NCBI RefSeq assembly: GCF_051020955.1 | Contig: NW_027476719.1 | Location: 1 to 64,000 of the forward strand | DNA: 64,000 nucleotides | Direction of reading: 5' to 3' | DNA from: Megalopta genalis | Lineage: Eukaryota > Arthropoda > Insecta > Hymenoptera > Halictidae | Position numbers and translations under genes: made by a program | In this document: piece after piece, positions 24,046 through 37,300 of the stretch | How the letters are laid out: the number at the start of each line of letters is the position of its first letter | How positions within the stretch are numbered: the stretch's first letter is position 1 | Notes under the pieces: model-generated | Databases searched by the model: none | The model's input: only the letters and a program-made list of their open reading frames with translations | Told to the model about the DNA's origin: nothing

Positions 24046-26097
24046 CCCCTGCATTTGAAGCAATATCACTTATACCGCAAGTTCCTGTGCTAAAGCAATT
24101 GTGTCGCATGTATTTGAAGCGAATCCTTCTACTTCGCATTGAGTTGAAGCTAAATCATGTGTTTCGTATGGAGTTGAAGCTAGCTCGTTTGTTTCATCTG
24201 CATTTGATGCTATATCACTTATATCGTAAGTATCTGAAGCTAAATCTTTTGTTTCTCATGTATTTGATGCTAAACCTTCTACATCGCATTGATTTGATGC
24301 TACATCATGTGTTTTGCATGGATTCGAAGCTATCTCGTTTGTTTCGCCTGAAGTTGAATATATATCACTTATATGACAAGTATTTGAAGCATAACCATTT
24401 GTTGCGCATGGAGTTGAAGCTAAGCCTTCTACTTCGCATTGATTTGAAGCTGAATCATTTGTTTCGCATGGAATTGAAACTACCTCGTGTGTTCCTCCTG
24501 CTTTTGAAGCTATATCACTTATATCGCAAGTATTTGAAGCTAAATCATATGCGTCGCATGGATTTGAAGTTCAACCTTCTACATCGCATTGATTTGAAAC
24601 TAAGTCTTGTGTATCGCATGGATTTGAAGCTAAACCTTCTACATCGCATTGATTTGCAGCTAAATTATGTGTTTCGCATGGATTTGAAGCTAACTCGTTT
24701 GTTTCGCCTGCAGTTGAATCTACATCACTTATATCGCAAGTATTTGAAGCTAAATCATGTGTATCGCGTGGATTTTGAAGCTAACTCGTTTGTTTCGCAT
24801 GCAGTTGAAGCTAAATCATGTATATGCAAGTATTTGAAGCTAAACCATTTGTTTCGCATGTATGTGAAGCTAAATCATGTGTTTACCATGACAATGAACC
24901 TAAATTATGTGTTGCCCATGGATTTGAAGCTTAATCATGTGTTTTGCATGGATTTGAAGCTAAGTCTTCTACTTCGCATTGATGTGAAGCTAAATTGTGT
25001 GTCGCATGGATTTGAAGCTAACTTGTATGTTTCGCCTGTATTTAATGCTATATCATTTATATCGCAAATATTTGTAGGTAAATCATTTGATTCGCATGAA
25101 TTTGAAGCTAAATAACGTGCTTCGCAAATCATTTGTTTGGCCAGCATTTGAAGCTATATCTTTTACATCGCAAGTATTTGAAAGTTACTCATTTATTTTG
25201 CATGGAGTTGAAGCTAAGCCTTCAACCACGCATTGATATGAAGCTAAATCATGTGTTTCGCTTGGATTTGAATCTAACTCGTTTGTTTCTCATGCAGATG
25301 AAGCTGATTCATGTATATCACAAGTATTTTAAGCCAAACCATTTGTTTCGCATGGATTTGAAGCTAAGCCTTCTACTTCGTATTGATTTGAAGCTAAATC
25401 ATTTGTTTCACATGGAATTGAAGCTACCTCGTTTGTTGCTCCAGCTCTTGAAGCTATATCACTTATATCGCAAGTATTTGAAGCTAAATCATATGTTACG
25501 CATGGATTTGAAGCTGAACCTTCTACATCGCATTGATTTGAGGCAAAATCTTGTGTATCGCATGCATTTGAAGCTGTATCCCATATATTCGCAAGTATTT
25601 GAAGCTAAATCATTCGTTTCGCATGGATTTGGAGCTAAGCCTTCTACGTCGCATTGATTTGCATCTAAATCATGTTTTTCGCATGGATTTGAAGCTAACT
25701 CGTTTGTTTCGCATGCATTTGAAGCTGTATCATTTATATCGCAAGTATTTGAAGCTAAATCATTCGTTTCGCATGGACTTGAAGCTAAGCCTTCTAATTC
25801 GCACTGTTATAAAGCTAAATAATGTATTTCGCATGGATTAGAAGCTAATTCGTCTGTTTCGAATGCAGCTGAAGCTAAATCATGTATATCACAAGTATTT
25901 GAAGCTAAACGATTTGTATCGCATGGATTTGAATATGAGCCTTCTACTTCGCATTAATTTGAAGCTAAATCATGTGTTTCGCATGGATTTGAAGCTAACT
26001 CATTTGTCTCTCCTGCATTTGAAGCTATATCACTTATATCGCAAGTATTTGAATTTAAATCATTTGTTTCGCGCGGATTTGAAGCTAAACCTTCTAA

Positions 26098-26517
26098 TTC
26101 GCATTGATTTGCATCTATATCATGTGTTTCGCATGGATTTGAAGCTAACTCGTTTGTGTCGCCTGCATTTGAAGCTATATCATTTATATCGCAAGTATTT
26201 GATGCTCAATCAGTTGTGTCGCATGGATTTGAAGATAAGCCTTCTACTTCGCATTGCTTTGAAGCTAAATCATTTGTTTCGCATGGATTTGAAGCTAAGA
26301 CATCTAGTTCGCATTGATTTGCATCTATATCATGTGTTTCGCATGGATTTGAAGCTAACTCGTTTGTGTCGCCTGCATTTGAAGCTATATCATTTATATC
26401 GCAAGTATTTGATGCTCAATCAGTTGTGTCGCATGGATTTGAAGATAAGCCTTCTACTTCGCATTGCTTTGAAGCTAAATCATTTGTTTCGCATGGATTT
26501 GAAGCTAAGACATCCAG
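26098..26517. repeat. Two direct 210-bp units (seven monomers each)
   Basis: The interval 26,098-26,307 is repeated at 26,308-26,517 with almost no change (CATCTAG against CATCCAG at the unit ends). Copy 2 of the large duplication has only one unit at this place (about 41,675-41,884). It is therefore a local gain in copy 1 or a loss in copy 2. Confidence 0.88.
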
Positions 26518-27430
26518 TTCGCATTGATTTGAAGCTAAATCATGAGTTTCGCATTTATTTGAAGCTAAATCATGTATATCGCATGGCTTTTGAAGCTAAC
26601 TCGTTTGATTCGTCTGCTTTTGAAGATATATCACTTATATCGCAAGTATTTGAAGCTAAATCATATGTTTCGCATGGATTTGAAGCAAACTCGTTTGTTA
26701 CGTCTGCAGTTGAATCTGTATCACTTATATCACAAGTATTTGAAGCTTAATCAATTGTTCCGCATGGATTTGAAGCTAAGCCTTCTACGTCGCATTGATT
26801 TGCACATTAATCATGTGTTTCGCATGGATTTGAAGCTAACTCGTTTGTTTCGCATGCATTTGAAGCTGTATCATTTATATCGCAAGTATTTGAAGCTAAA
26901 TCATTCGTTTCGCATGGACTTGAAGCTAAGCCTTCTAATTCGCACTGTTTTAAAGCTAAATAATGTATTTCGCGTGGATTAGAAGCTAATTCGTCTGTTT
27001 CGAATGCAGCTGAAGCTAAATCATGTATATCACAAGTATTTGAAGCTAAACGATTTGTATCGCATGGATTTGAATATAAGCCTTCTACGTCGCATTGATT
27101 TGCATCTAAATCATGCGTTTCGCATGGATTTGAAGCTAACTCGTTTGTTTCGCATGCATTTGAAGATGTATCCCTTATATTCGCAAGTATTTTAAGCTAA
27201 ATCATTCGTTTCGCATGGATTTGGATTTAAGCCTTCTACGTCGCATTGATGTGCATCTAAATCATGCGTTTCGCATGGATTTGAAGCTAACTCGTTTGTT
27301 TCGCATGAATTTGAAGCTGTATCCCTTATATTCGCAAGTATTTGAAGCTAAATCATTCGTTTCGCATGGATTTGGATTTAAGCCTTCTACGTCGCATTGA
27401 TTTGCATCTAAATCATGTGTTTCGCATGGA

Positions 27431-27851
27431 TTTGAATCAACTCGTTTTTTTTGTCTGCATTTGAAGCTGTTTCATTTATATCGCAAGTATTTTAAGCTTT
27501 CTCGTTTGTTTCGCATGCATTTGAAGCAGTATCCCTTATATTCGCAAGTATTTGAAACTAAATCATTCGTTTCGCATGGATTTGGAGCTAAGCCTTCTAC
27601 GTCGCATTGATTTGCATCTGAATCATGTGTTTCGCATGGATTTGAATCAACTCGTTTCTTTTTGTCTGCATTTGAAGCTGTTTCATTTATATCGCAAGTA
27701 TTTTAAGCTTTCTCGTTTGTTTCGCATGCATTTGAAGCAGTATCCCTTATATTCGCAAGTATTTGAAACTAAATCATTCGTTTCGCATGGATTTGGAGCT
27801 AAGCCTTCTACGTCGCATTGATTTGCATCTGAATCATGTGTTTCGCATGGA
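27431..27851. repeat. Two-unit array of a 211-bp heptamer
   Basis: The units start at TTTGAATCAACTCG, 27,431 and 27,641. Each has seven monomers, one of them 31 bp long because of an extra T in TATATTCGC (starting 27,520 and 27,731). The first unit is 210 bp because its T-run is one base shorter (eight consecutive T near 27,445). Each unit also has the marker TTTTAAGCTTTCTCG. Confidence 0.92.
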
Positions 27852-29719
27852 TTTGAAGCTAAACCTTCTACATCGCATTGATTTCAAGCTGAATCATGTG
27901 TTTCGCATGGATTTGAAGTTATCTCGTTTGTTTTGCATGCAGTTGTAGCTAAATAATGCATATCACAAGTAATTGCAGCTAAACCACTTGTTTCGCATGG
28001 ATTTGAAGCTAAACCTTCTACTTTGCATTGATTTGAAGCTACATCATTTGTTTCACATGGAATTGTAGCTACCTCGTTAGTTCCTCCAGCTTTTGAAGCT
28101 ATATCACTTATATCGCAAGTATTTGGAGCTAAATAATGTGTTTCGCTTGGATTTGAAGCTAAACGTTCTACATCGCATTGATTTGAATCTAAATTATGTG
28201 TTTTGCTTGGATTTGAATGTAACTCATTTGTCTCGCATGCAGTTGAATCTATATCACATATATCCCAAGTGTTGGAAGCTCAATCATTTGTTTCGCATGG
28301 ACTTGAAGCTAAACCTTCTACATCGCATTGATTTGAAGCTAAATTATGTGTTTTGCTTGGATTTGAAGCTAACTCGTTTGTTAAGCATGCAGTTGTAGCT
28401 AAATAATGTATATCACAAGTATTTGTAACTAAACCATCTGTTTCGCATGGATTTGAAGCTAAGCCTTCTATTTCGCATTGATTTGAAGCTAAATAATTTA
28501 TTTTGCATTGAATTGAAGCTACCTCGTTTGTTCCTCCAGCTTTTGAAGCTATATCACTTATATCGCAAGTATTTGAAGCTAAATCATATGTGTCGCATGG
28601 ATTTGAAGCTGAACCTTCTACATCGCATTGATTTGAGGCTAAATCTTGTGTATCGCATGGATTTGAAGCTAAACCTTCTACATCGCATTGATTTGCAGCT
28701 AAGTCGTGTGTTTCGCATGGATTTCAAGCTAACTCGTTTGATTAGTCTGCATTTGAAACTATATCACTTATACCCCAAGTGTTTGAAGCTAAATCATTTG
28801 CTTAGCATGGATTTGAAGCTAAACCTTCTACTTCGTATTGATTTGAAGCTAAATCGTGTGTTTCGTATGGATTTGAAGCTAACTAGTTCATTGCCCATGC
28901 AGTTAAATCTAAATAACGTATATCACAAGTATTTGAAACTAAACCATTTGTTTCGCATGTATTTGAAGCTAAATCTTTTGTCTCGCATGAATTTGAAGCT
29001 AAGCCTTCTACTTCGTATTGATTTGAAGCTAAATCGTGTGTTTCGCATGGATTTGAAGGTAACTCGTTGTTTCGCATGCAGTTGAAGCTAAATCATGCAT
29101 TTCACAAGTATTTGAAGCATGGATTCGCATGAATTTGAAGCTAAGCCTTCTACTTCGCACTGATTTGACGCTAAATATTGTGTTTCGCATGGATTTGAAG
29201 CTAACTCGTTTGTTTCGCATGCAGTTGAAGCTAAATCATGCATTTCACAAGTATTTGAAGCCGAACCAGTAGATTCGCATGGATTTGAAGCTAAGCCTTC
29301 TACTTCGCACTGATTTGAAGTTAGATCATGTGTTTCGCGTGGATTTGGAGCTAACTCGTTTGCTTCGAATGCAGTTGAAGCTAAATCATGTATATCACTA
29401 GTATTTGAAGCTAAACCATTTGTATCGCATGGATTTGAAGCTAAGCCTGCTACTTCGCATTGATTTGAAGCTAAATTATGTGTTTGGCGTGGATTTGGAG
29501 GTAACTCGTTGTTTCGCATGCAGTTGAAGCTAAATCATGCATTTCACAAGTATTTGAAGCATGGATTCGCATGAATTTGAAGCTAAGCCTCCTACTTCGC
29601 ACTGATTTGACGCTAAATATTGTGTTTCGCGTGGATTTGAAGGTAACTCGTTGTTTCGCATGCAGTTGAAGCTAAATCATGCATTTCACAAGTATTTGAA
29701 GCCGAACCAGTAGATTCGC

Positions 29720-31393
29720 ATGGATTTGAAGCTAAGCCTTTTACTTGGCATTGAATTGAAGCTAAATCATGTGTTTTGCTTGGATTTGAAACTAACTCGT
29801 TTGTTTCTCCTGTATTTGACGCTGTATCATTTATATCGCAAGTATTTGAAGCTAAACCATTTGTTTCGCATGGATTTGAAGCTAAGCCTTCTACTTCGCA
29901 TTGATTGGATCCTAAATCACGTGTTTTGCATGGATTTGAAGCTAACCCGTTTGTTTCTCCTGTATTTGAAGCTGTATCATTTCTATCGCAAGTATTTGAA
30001 GCTAAACCATTTGTTTCGCATGGATTTGAAGCTAAGCCTTCTACTTGGCATTGAATTGAAGCTTAATCGTGTGTTTTGCATGGATTTGAAGATAACTCGT
30101 TTGTTTCTCCAGTATTTGAAGCTATATCATTTTTATCGCAAGTATTTGAAGCTAAACCATTTGTTTCGCATGGATTTGAAGCTAAGCCTTCTACTTGGCA
30201 TAGAATTTAAGCTAAATCGTGTGTTTTGCATGAATTTGAAGCTAATCCGTTTGTTTCTCCTGTATTTGAAGCTGTATCATTTATATCGCAAGTATTTGAA
30301 GCTAAACCATTTGTTTCGCATGGATTTGAAGCTAAGCCTTCTACTTGGCATTGAATTGAAGCTAAATTGTGTATTTTGCATGGATTTGAAGCTAACTCCT
30401 TTGTTTCTCCTGTATTTGAAGCTGTATCATTTATATCGCAAGTATTTGAAGCTAAACCATTTGTTTCGCATGGATTTGAAGCTAAGCCTTCTACTTGGCA
30501 TTGAATTTAAGCTAAATCGTGTGTTTTGCATGAATTTGAAGCTAACCCGTTTGTTTCTCCTGTATTTGAAGCTGTATCATTTATATCGCAAGTATTTGAA
30601 GCTAAACCATTTGTTTCGCATGGATTTGAAGCTAAGCCTTCTACTTGGCATTGAATTGAAGCTTAATCGTGTGTTTTGCATGGATTTGAAGATAACTCGT
30701 TTGTTTCTCCTGTATTTGAAGCTATATCATTTTTATCGCAAGTATTTGAAGCTAAAGCATTTGTTTTGCATGGATTTGAAGCTAAGCCTTCTACTTCGCA
30801 TTGATTGGATCCTAAATCACGTGTTTTGCATGGATTTGAATCTAAGCCTTCTACATCGCATTGATTTGCTGCTGAATCATGTGTTTCGCGTGGATTTGAA
30901 GGTAACTCGTTTGTTTCGCATGCAGTTGAAGCTAAATCATGTCTTTCACAAGTATTTGAAGATGAACCATATGAATCGCGTGGCTTTGAACCTGAGCCTT
31001 CTACTTCGCACTGACTTGCACCTAAATAATGTGTTCCGCATGGATTTGAAGCTAAACCTTCTATATCCCATGGATTTGAAGCTAAATCATGTGTTTGCCA
31101 TGGATTTGAAGTTAAACCTGCTACTTCGCATTGATTTGCAGCTGAATCATGTGTTTCGGATGGATTTGAAGCTAACTCGTTCGTTTCGCCTGCATTTGAA
31201 ACTATATCACTTATATCGCAAGTATTTGAAGCTAAATCATGTGTTTCGCATTGATTTGAAGCTCTGCCTTCTACTTCGCATTGATTTGACGCTAAATAAT
31301 GTGTTTCGCATCGATTTGAAGCTAACTCGTTTGTTTCGCATGCAGTTGAAACTAAATCATGTATATCACGAGTATTTGCAGCTAAACAATTGA
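29720..31393 (+). other. 557-codon open frame, duplicate of the 12,314 frame
   Basis: This is the same frame in the second copy of the large duplication, differing from the first at one residue (Val for Leu in the NRVALNL context). Conservation here reflects recent DNA duplication and is no evidence for protein function. The reservations given for the frame at 12,314-13,987 apply. Confidence 0.3.
29725..30774. repeat. Regular array of seven 150-bp pentamers (copy 2)
   Basis: This is the counterpart of 12,319-13,368 shifted by 17,406 bp, with the same seven uninterrupted 150-bp units and the same alternation of unit variants. Confidence 0.92.
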
Positions 31394-34300
31394 TTCGCAT
31401 GGATTTGAAGCTAAGCCTTCTACTTGGCATTGAATTGAAGCTAAATCGTGTGTTTTGCATGGATTTGAAGCTAACTCGTTTGTTTCTCCTGTATTTGACG
31501 CTGTATCATTTATGTCACAAGTATTTGAAGCTAAACGATTTGTTTCGCATGGATTTGAAGCTAAGGCTTCTACTTCGCATTGATTGGATCCTAAATCACG
31601 TGTTTTGCATGTATTTGAAGCTAAGCCTTCTACATCACATTGATTTGAAGCTAAATCATGTGTTTCGCGTGGATTTGAATGTAACTCATTTGTTTCGCAT
31701 GCAGTTGAAGCTATATCACCTATATCCCAAGTGTAGGAAGCTCAATCATTTGTTTCGCATGGATTTGAAGCTAAACCTGCTACTTCGCAATGATTTGAAG
31801 CTAAATAATGTGTTTCGCGTGGATTTGAAGGTAACTCGTTGTTTCGCATGCAGTTGAAACTAAATCATGCCTTTCACAAGTATTTGATGCATGGATTCGC
31901 ATGAATTTGAAGCTAAGCCTTCTACTTCGCACTGATTTGACGCTAAATATTGTGTTTCGCATGGATTTGAAGCTAACTCGTTTGTTTCGCATGTAGTTGA
32001 AACTAAATCATGTATATCACAAGTATTTGCAGCTAAACAATTGATTCGCATGGATTTGAAGCTAAGCCTTCTACTTGGCATTGAATTGTAGCTAAAACGT
32101 GTGTTTTGCTTGGATTTGAAACTAACTCGTTTGTTTCTCCTGTATTTGACGCTGTATCATTTATATCGCAAGTATTTGAAGCTAAACCATTTGTTTCGCA
32201 TGGATTTGAAGCTAAGCCTTCTACTTCGCATTGATTGGATCCTAAATCACGTGTTTGCATGTATTTGAAGCTAAGCCTTCTACATCACATTGATTTGAAG
32301 CTAAATCATGTGTTTCGCGTGGATTTGAATGTAACTCATTTGTTTCGCATGCAGTTGAAGCTATATCACCTATATCCCAAGTGTAGGAAGCTCAATCATT
32401 TGTTTCGCATGGATTTGAAGTTAAACCTGCTACTTCGCATTGATTTGAAGCTAAATTATGTGTTTCGCATGGATTTGAAGCGAACTCGTTTGTTTCGCAT
32501 GCAGTTGAAACTAAATCATGTATATCACAAGTATTTGCAGCTAAACAATTGATTCGCATGGATTTGAAGCTAAGCCTTCTACTTGGTATTGAATTGAAGC
32601 TAAATCGTGTATTTTGCATGGATTTGAAGCTAACTCGTTTGTTTCTCCTGTATTTGAAGCTGTGTCATTTATATCGCAAGTATTTGAAGCTAAACCATTT
32701 GTTACGCATGGATTTGAAGCTAAGCCTTCTACTTGGCATTGAATTGATGCTAAAGCATGTGTTTGGCATGGATTTGAAGCTAAACCTTCTACATCGCATT
32801 GATTTGCAGCTGAATCATGTGTTTCGCATGGATTTGAAGCTAACTCGTTCGTTTCGCCTGTATTTGAATCTATATCACTTATATCGCGAGTATTTGAAGC
32901 TAAATCATGTGTATCGCTTGGATTTGAAGCTAAACCTTCCACATCGCATTGATTTGAAGCTAAATCGTGTGTTTCGCATGGATTTGGCGCTAACTCGTTT
33001 GTTTCGCATGCAGTTGTAGCTAAATAATGTATATCACAAGTATTGGTAGCTAAACCATTTGTTTCGCATGGATTTGAAGCTAAGCCATCGACTTCGCATT
33101 GATTTGAAGCTAAATCATTTGTTTCGCATGGATTCGAAGCTAAACCTTCTACATCGCATTGATTTGAAGCTAAATCATTTGTTTTGCATGGATTTGAAGC
33201 TAAACCTGCTATATCTCAATGATTTGGAGCTAAAACATGTGTTTTGCATGGATTTGAAGCTAACTTGATTGTATCCTCTGCATTTGAAGTTACTTCATTT
33301 ATATCGCAAGTATTTGAAGCCAAACCATATTTGTTTCGCATGGATTTGAAGCTAAGTCTTCTACTTCGTATTGATTTGATGCTAAATCGTGTGTTTCACA
33401 TGGATTTGAAGCTAACTCGTTTGTTTCGCATGCAGTTGAAGCGAAATGATGTCTTTCACAAGTATTTGAAGATGAACCATTTGAATCGCATGGATTTGAT
33501 CCTGGCCCTTCTACTTCGCACTGATTTGCAGCTAAATAATGTGTTCCGCATGGATTTGAAGGTAACTCGTTTGTTTCGCATGCATATGTAGCTAAATAAT
33601 GTATATCACAAGTATTTGTAGCTAAACCACTTGTTTCGCATGGATTTGAAGCTAAACATTCTACATCGCATTGATTTGAAGCTAAATCATGTGTTTCGCA
33701 TGGATTTGAAGCTAACTCGTTTGTTTCGCAGGCAGTTGTAGCTGAATAATGTATATCACTAAGCTAAATCATGTCTTTCGCATGTATTTGAAGCTAACTC
33801 GTTTTTTCCGCCTGCATTTGAAGCTATATCATGCATATCACAAGTACTTAAAGCTAAATCATTTGATTCGCATGGATTTGAAGCTAAACCTTCTACATCG
33901 CATTGTTTTGAAGCTAAATCATGTGTTTCGAATGGTTTTGAAGCTATCTATTGTGTTTCGCATGCAGTTGTAGCTAAATAATGTATATCACAAGTAATTG
34001 TAGCTAAACCACTTGTTTCGCATGGATTTGAAGCTAAACCTTCTACTTCGCATTGATTTGAAGCTAAATCATTTGTTTCGCATGGAATTGAAGCTACCTC
34101 GTTTGTTCCTCCAGCTTTTGAAGCTATATCACTTATAGCGCATGGATTTGAAGCTGAACCTACTACATCGCATTGATTTGAAGCTAAATCATTTGTTTCG
34201 CATGGATTTGAAGCTAAGCCTTCTACTTCGCATTGATTTGAAGCTAAATCATTTCTTTCGCATGGAATTGAAGCTACCTCGTTTATTCCCCCAGCTTTTG

Positions 34301-37300
34301 AAGCTATATCACTTATACCGGAAGTATTTGAAGCTAAATCATATGTGTCGTATGGATTTGATGTTGAACCTTCTACATCGCATTGATTTGAAGCTAAATC
34401 ATGTGCTTCGCATGGATTTGAAGCTAACTAGTTCGTTGCGCATGCAGTTAAATCTAAATAACGTATATCACAAGTATTTGAAGCTAATCCATTTGTTTCG
34501 CATGGATTTGAAACTAAGTCTTCTACTTCGCATTAATTGGAAGCTAAATCACGTGTTCGTCTGCATTTGAAGCTATATCACTTATATCCCAAGTGTTTCA
34601 AGCTAAATCATTTGGTTCACATGGATTTGAAGGTAAACCTTCTACATCGCATTGATTTGAAGCTAAATCATGTGTTTCGCATGGATTTGAAGCTAACTCA
34701 TTTTACTCTCCGGCATTTGAAGCTATATCACTTATATATCAAGTATCTGAAGCAAAATCATTGGTTTCTCGTGGATTTGAAGCTAAACCTTCTACATCAC
34801 ACTGATTTGCTGCTAAATCATGTGTTTTGCATGTATTTGAAGCTGATTCGTTTGATGCGCACGCAGTTGAATCTAAATAACGTATATCACAAGTATTTGT
34901 AGCTAAACAATTTGTTTCGCATGGATTTGAATCTAAGCCGTGTACTTCGAATTGAGTTGAAGGTAAATCATGTGTTTCGCATGGATTTGAAGCTAAAGCT
35001 TCTACATCGCATTGATTTGAAGCGGTATTATGTGTTTTGTTTGGATTTGAAGCTAACTCGTTCGTTGCGCATGCAGTTAAATCAAAATAACGTATATCAC
35101 AAGTATTTGAAGCTAATCCATTAATTTCGCATGGATTTGAAGCTAAGCCTTCTACTTCGCACTGATTGGAAGCTAAAACATGTGTATCGCATGGATTTAC
35201 AAGCTAAACCTTCTACATCGCATTGATTTGAAGCTAAATCATGTATTTGGCATGGATTTGAAGCTAAACCTTCTACATCGCACTGATTTGCAGCTGAATC
35301 ATGTGCTTGGCATGGATTCGAAGCTAACTCGTTCGTTTCGCCTGTATTTGAAGCTAGATCACTTATATCGGAAGTATTTGAAGCTAAATCATGTGTTTCG
35401 CATGGATTTGAAGCTAACTCGTTTGTTTCGCATGCAGCTGTAGCTAAATTATGTATATCACAAGTATTTGTAACTAAACCATTTGTTTCGCATGGATTTG
35501 AAGCTAACTAGTTCGTTGCGCATGCAGTTAAATCTAAATAACGTATATCACAAGTATTTGAAGCTAATCCATTTGTTTCGCATGGATTTGAAACTAAGTC
35601 TCCTACTTCGCATTAATTGGAAGCTAAATCACGTGTTCTGCATGGATTTGAAGCTAAACCTTCTACATCGCATTGATTTGCAGCTAAATCATTTGTTTCG
35701 CATGGATTTGAAGCTATCTCGTTTGTTTCTCCTGCATTTGAAACTGTATCACTTATGTCGCAAGTATCTAAACCTAAATCATTTGATTCGCATGGATTTG
35801 AAGCTAATCCTTCTACTTCGCATTGAATTAAAGCTAAATCATGTGTATCGCATGAATTTTCAAGCTAACTAGTTTGATTCGTCTGCATTTGAAGCTATAT
35901 CACTTATATCCCAAGTGTTTCAAGCTAAATCATTTGTTTCACATGGATTTGAAGGTAAACCTTCTACATCGCATTGATTTGAAGCTAAATCATGTGTTTC
36001 GCATGGATTTGAAGCTAACTCATTTGCCTCTCCGGCATTTGAAGCTATATCACTTATATATCAAGTATCTGAAGCAAAATCATTGGTTTCTCGTGGATTT
36101 GAAGCTAAACCTTCTACATCACACTGATTTGCTGCTAAATCATGTGTTTTGCATGTATTTGAAGCTGATTCGTTTGATGCGCACGCAGTTGAATCTAAAT
36201 AACGTATATCACAAGTATTTGTAGCTAAACAATTTGTTTCGCATGGATTTGAATCTAAGCCGTGTACTTCGAATTGAGTTGAAGGTAAATCATGTGTTTC
36301 GAATGGATTTGAAGCTAAAGCTTCTACATCGCATTGATTTGAAGCTGTATTATGTGTTTTGTTTGGATTTGAAGCCAACTCGTTTGTTTCGTCTGCATTA
36401 GAAGCTGTATCACTTATATCGCAAGTATCTGTAGCTAAATCATTTGTTTCGCTTGGATTTGAAGCTGAAACTTCTACATATCATTGGTTTGAAGCTTAAT
36501 CATGTGTTTTGCATCGATTTGCAGCTAACTCGTTCGTTGCGCATGCAGTTAAATCAAAATAACGTATATCACAAGTATTTGAAGCTAATCCATTAATTTC
36601 GCATGGATTTGAAGCTAAGCCTTCTACTTCGCATTGATTGGAAGCTAAAACATTTGTATCGCATGGATTTACAAGCTAAACCTTCTACATCGCATGGATT
36701 TGAAGCTAAATCATGTGATTTGCATGGATTTGAAGCTAAGCCTTCTACATCGCATTGATTTGCAGCTGAATCATGTGTTTCGCATGGATTTGAAGCTAAC
36801 TCGTTCGTTCCACCTGCATTTGATGCTATATCACTTATATCGCAAGTATCTGAAGCTGAATCATTTATTTCGCATTAATTTGAAGCTTAGCCTTCTACTT
36901 CGCATTGATTTGAAGATAAATCTCGTGTATCGCGTGGATATCGATGCTAACTCGTTTGATTCGTCAGCATTTGAAGCTATATCACTTATATCGCAAGTAT
37001 CTGAAGCTAAATAATTTGTTTCGCTTGGATTTGAAGCTAAACCTTTTATATAGCATTGATTTGAAGCTTAATCATGTGTTTTGCATGGATTTGAAGCTAA
37101 ACCTTCTACATCGCATTGATTTGAAGCTAAATCATGTGTTTCGCATGGATTTGAAGCTAACTCGTTTGTTTCGCATGCAGTTGTAGCTAAATAATCTATA
37201 TCACAATTATTTGTAGCCAAACCATTTGTTTCGCATGGATTTGAAACAAAGCCTTCTACTTCGCATTGATTTGAAGCTAAATCACGTGTTTTGCATGGAT

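Larger units (their letters stand above)
11641..29046. repeat. Large tandem segmental duplication, copy 1 (17.4 kb)
   Basis: Landmarks from 11,641 onward recur 17,406 bp downstream, beginning at 29,047. The left part (11,641-15,645) is family A and the rest is family B with a small A island at 23.5-24.0 kb. Compared with copy 2 this copy has extra sequence of about 300 bp (within 14.7-15.1 kb), 1,079 bp (between 18.1 and 19.2 kb), 510 bp (between 19.45 and 19.97 kb), 420 bp (near 23.0-23.4 kb) and 210 bp (26.1-26.5 kb). It lacks about 480 bp (near 21.5 kb) and one 211-bp unit (27.4-27.85 kb). These sum exactly to the observed change in offset, from 17,406 to 15,578. Confidence 0.9.

Noticed and set aside
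12314..31393. Plus-strand LKLNHVFRMD-type frames as genuine proteins
   Set aside because: Their openness follows from codon make-up: only TTG and AAG in the common monomer are one step from a stop in this frame. The product is an unusual Leu/Lys/Arg-rich periodic peptide, and the only conservation is that of recent DNA copies.
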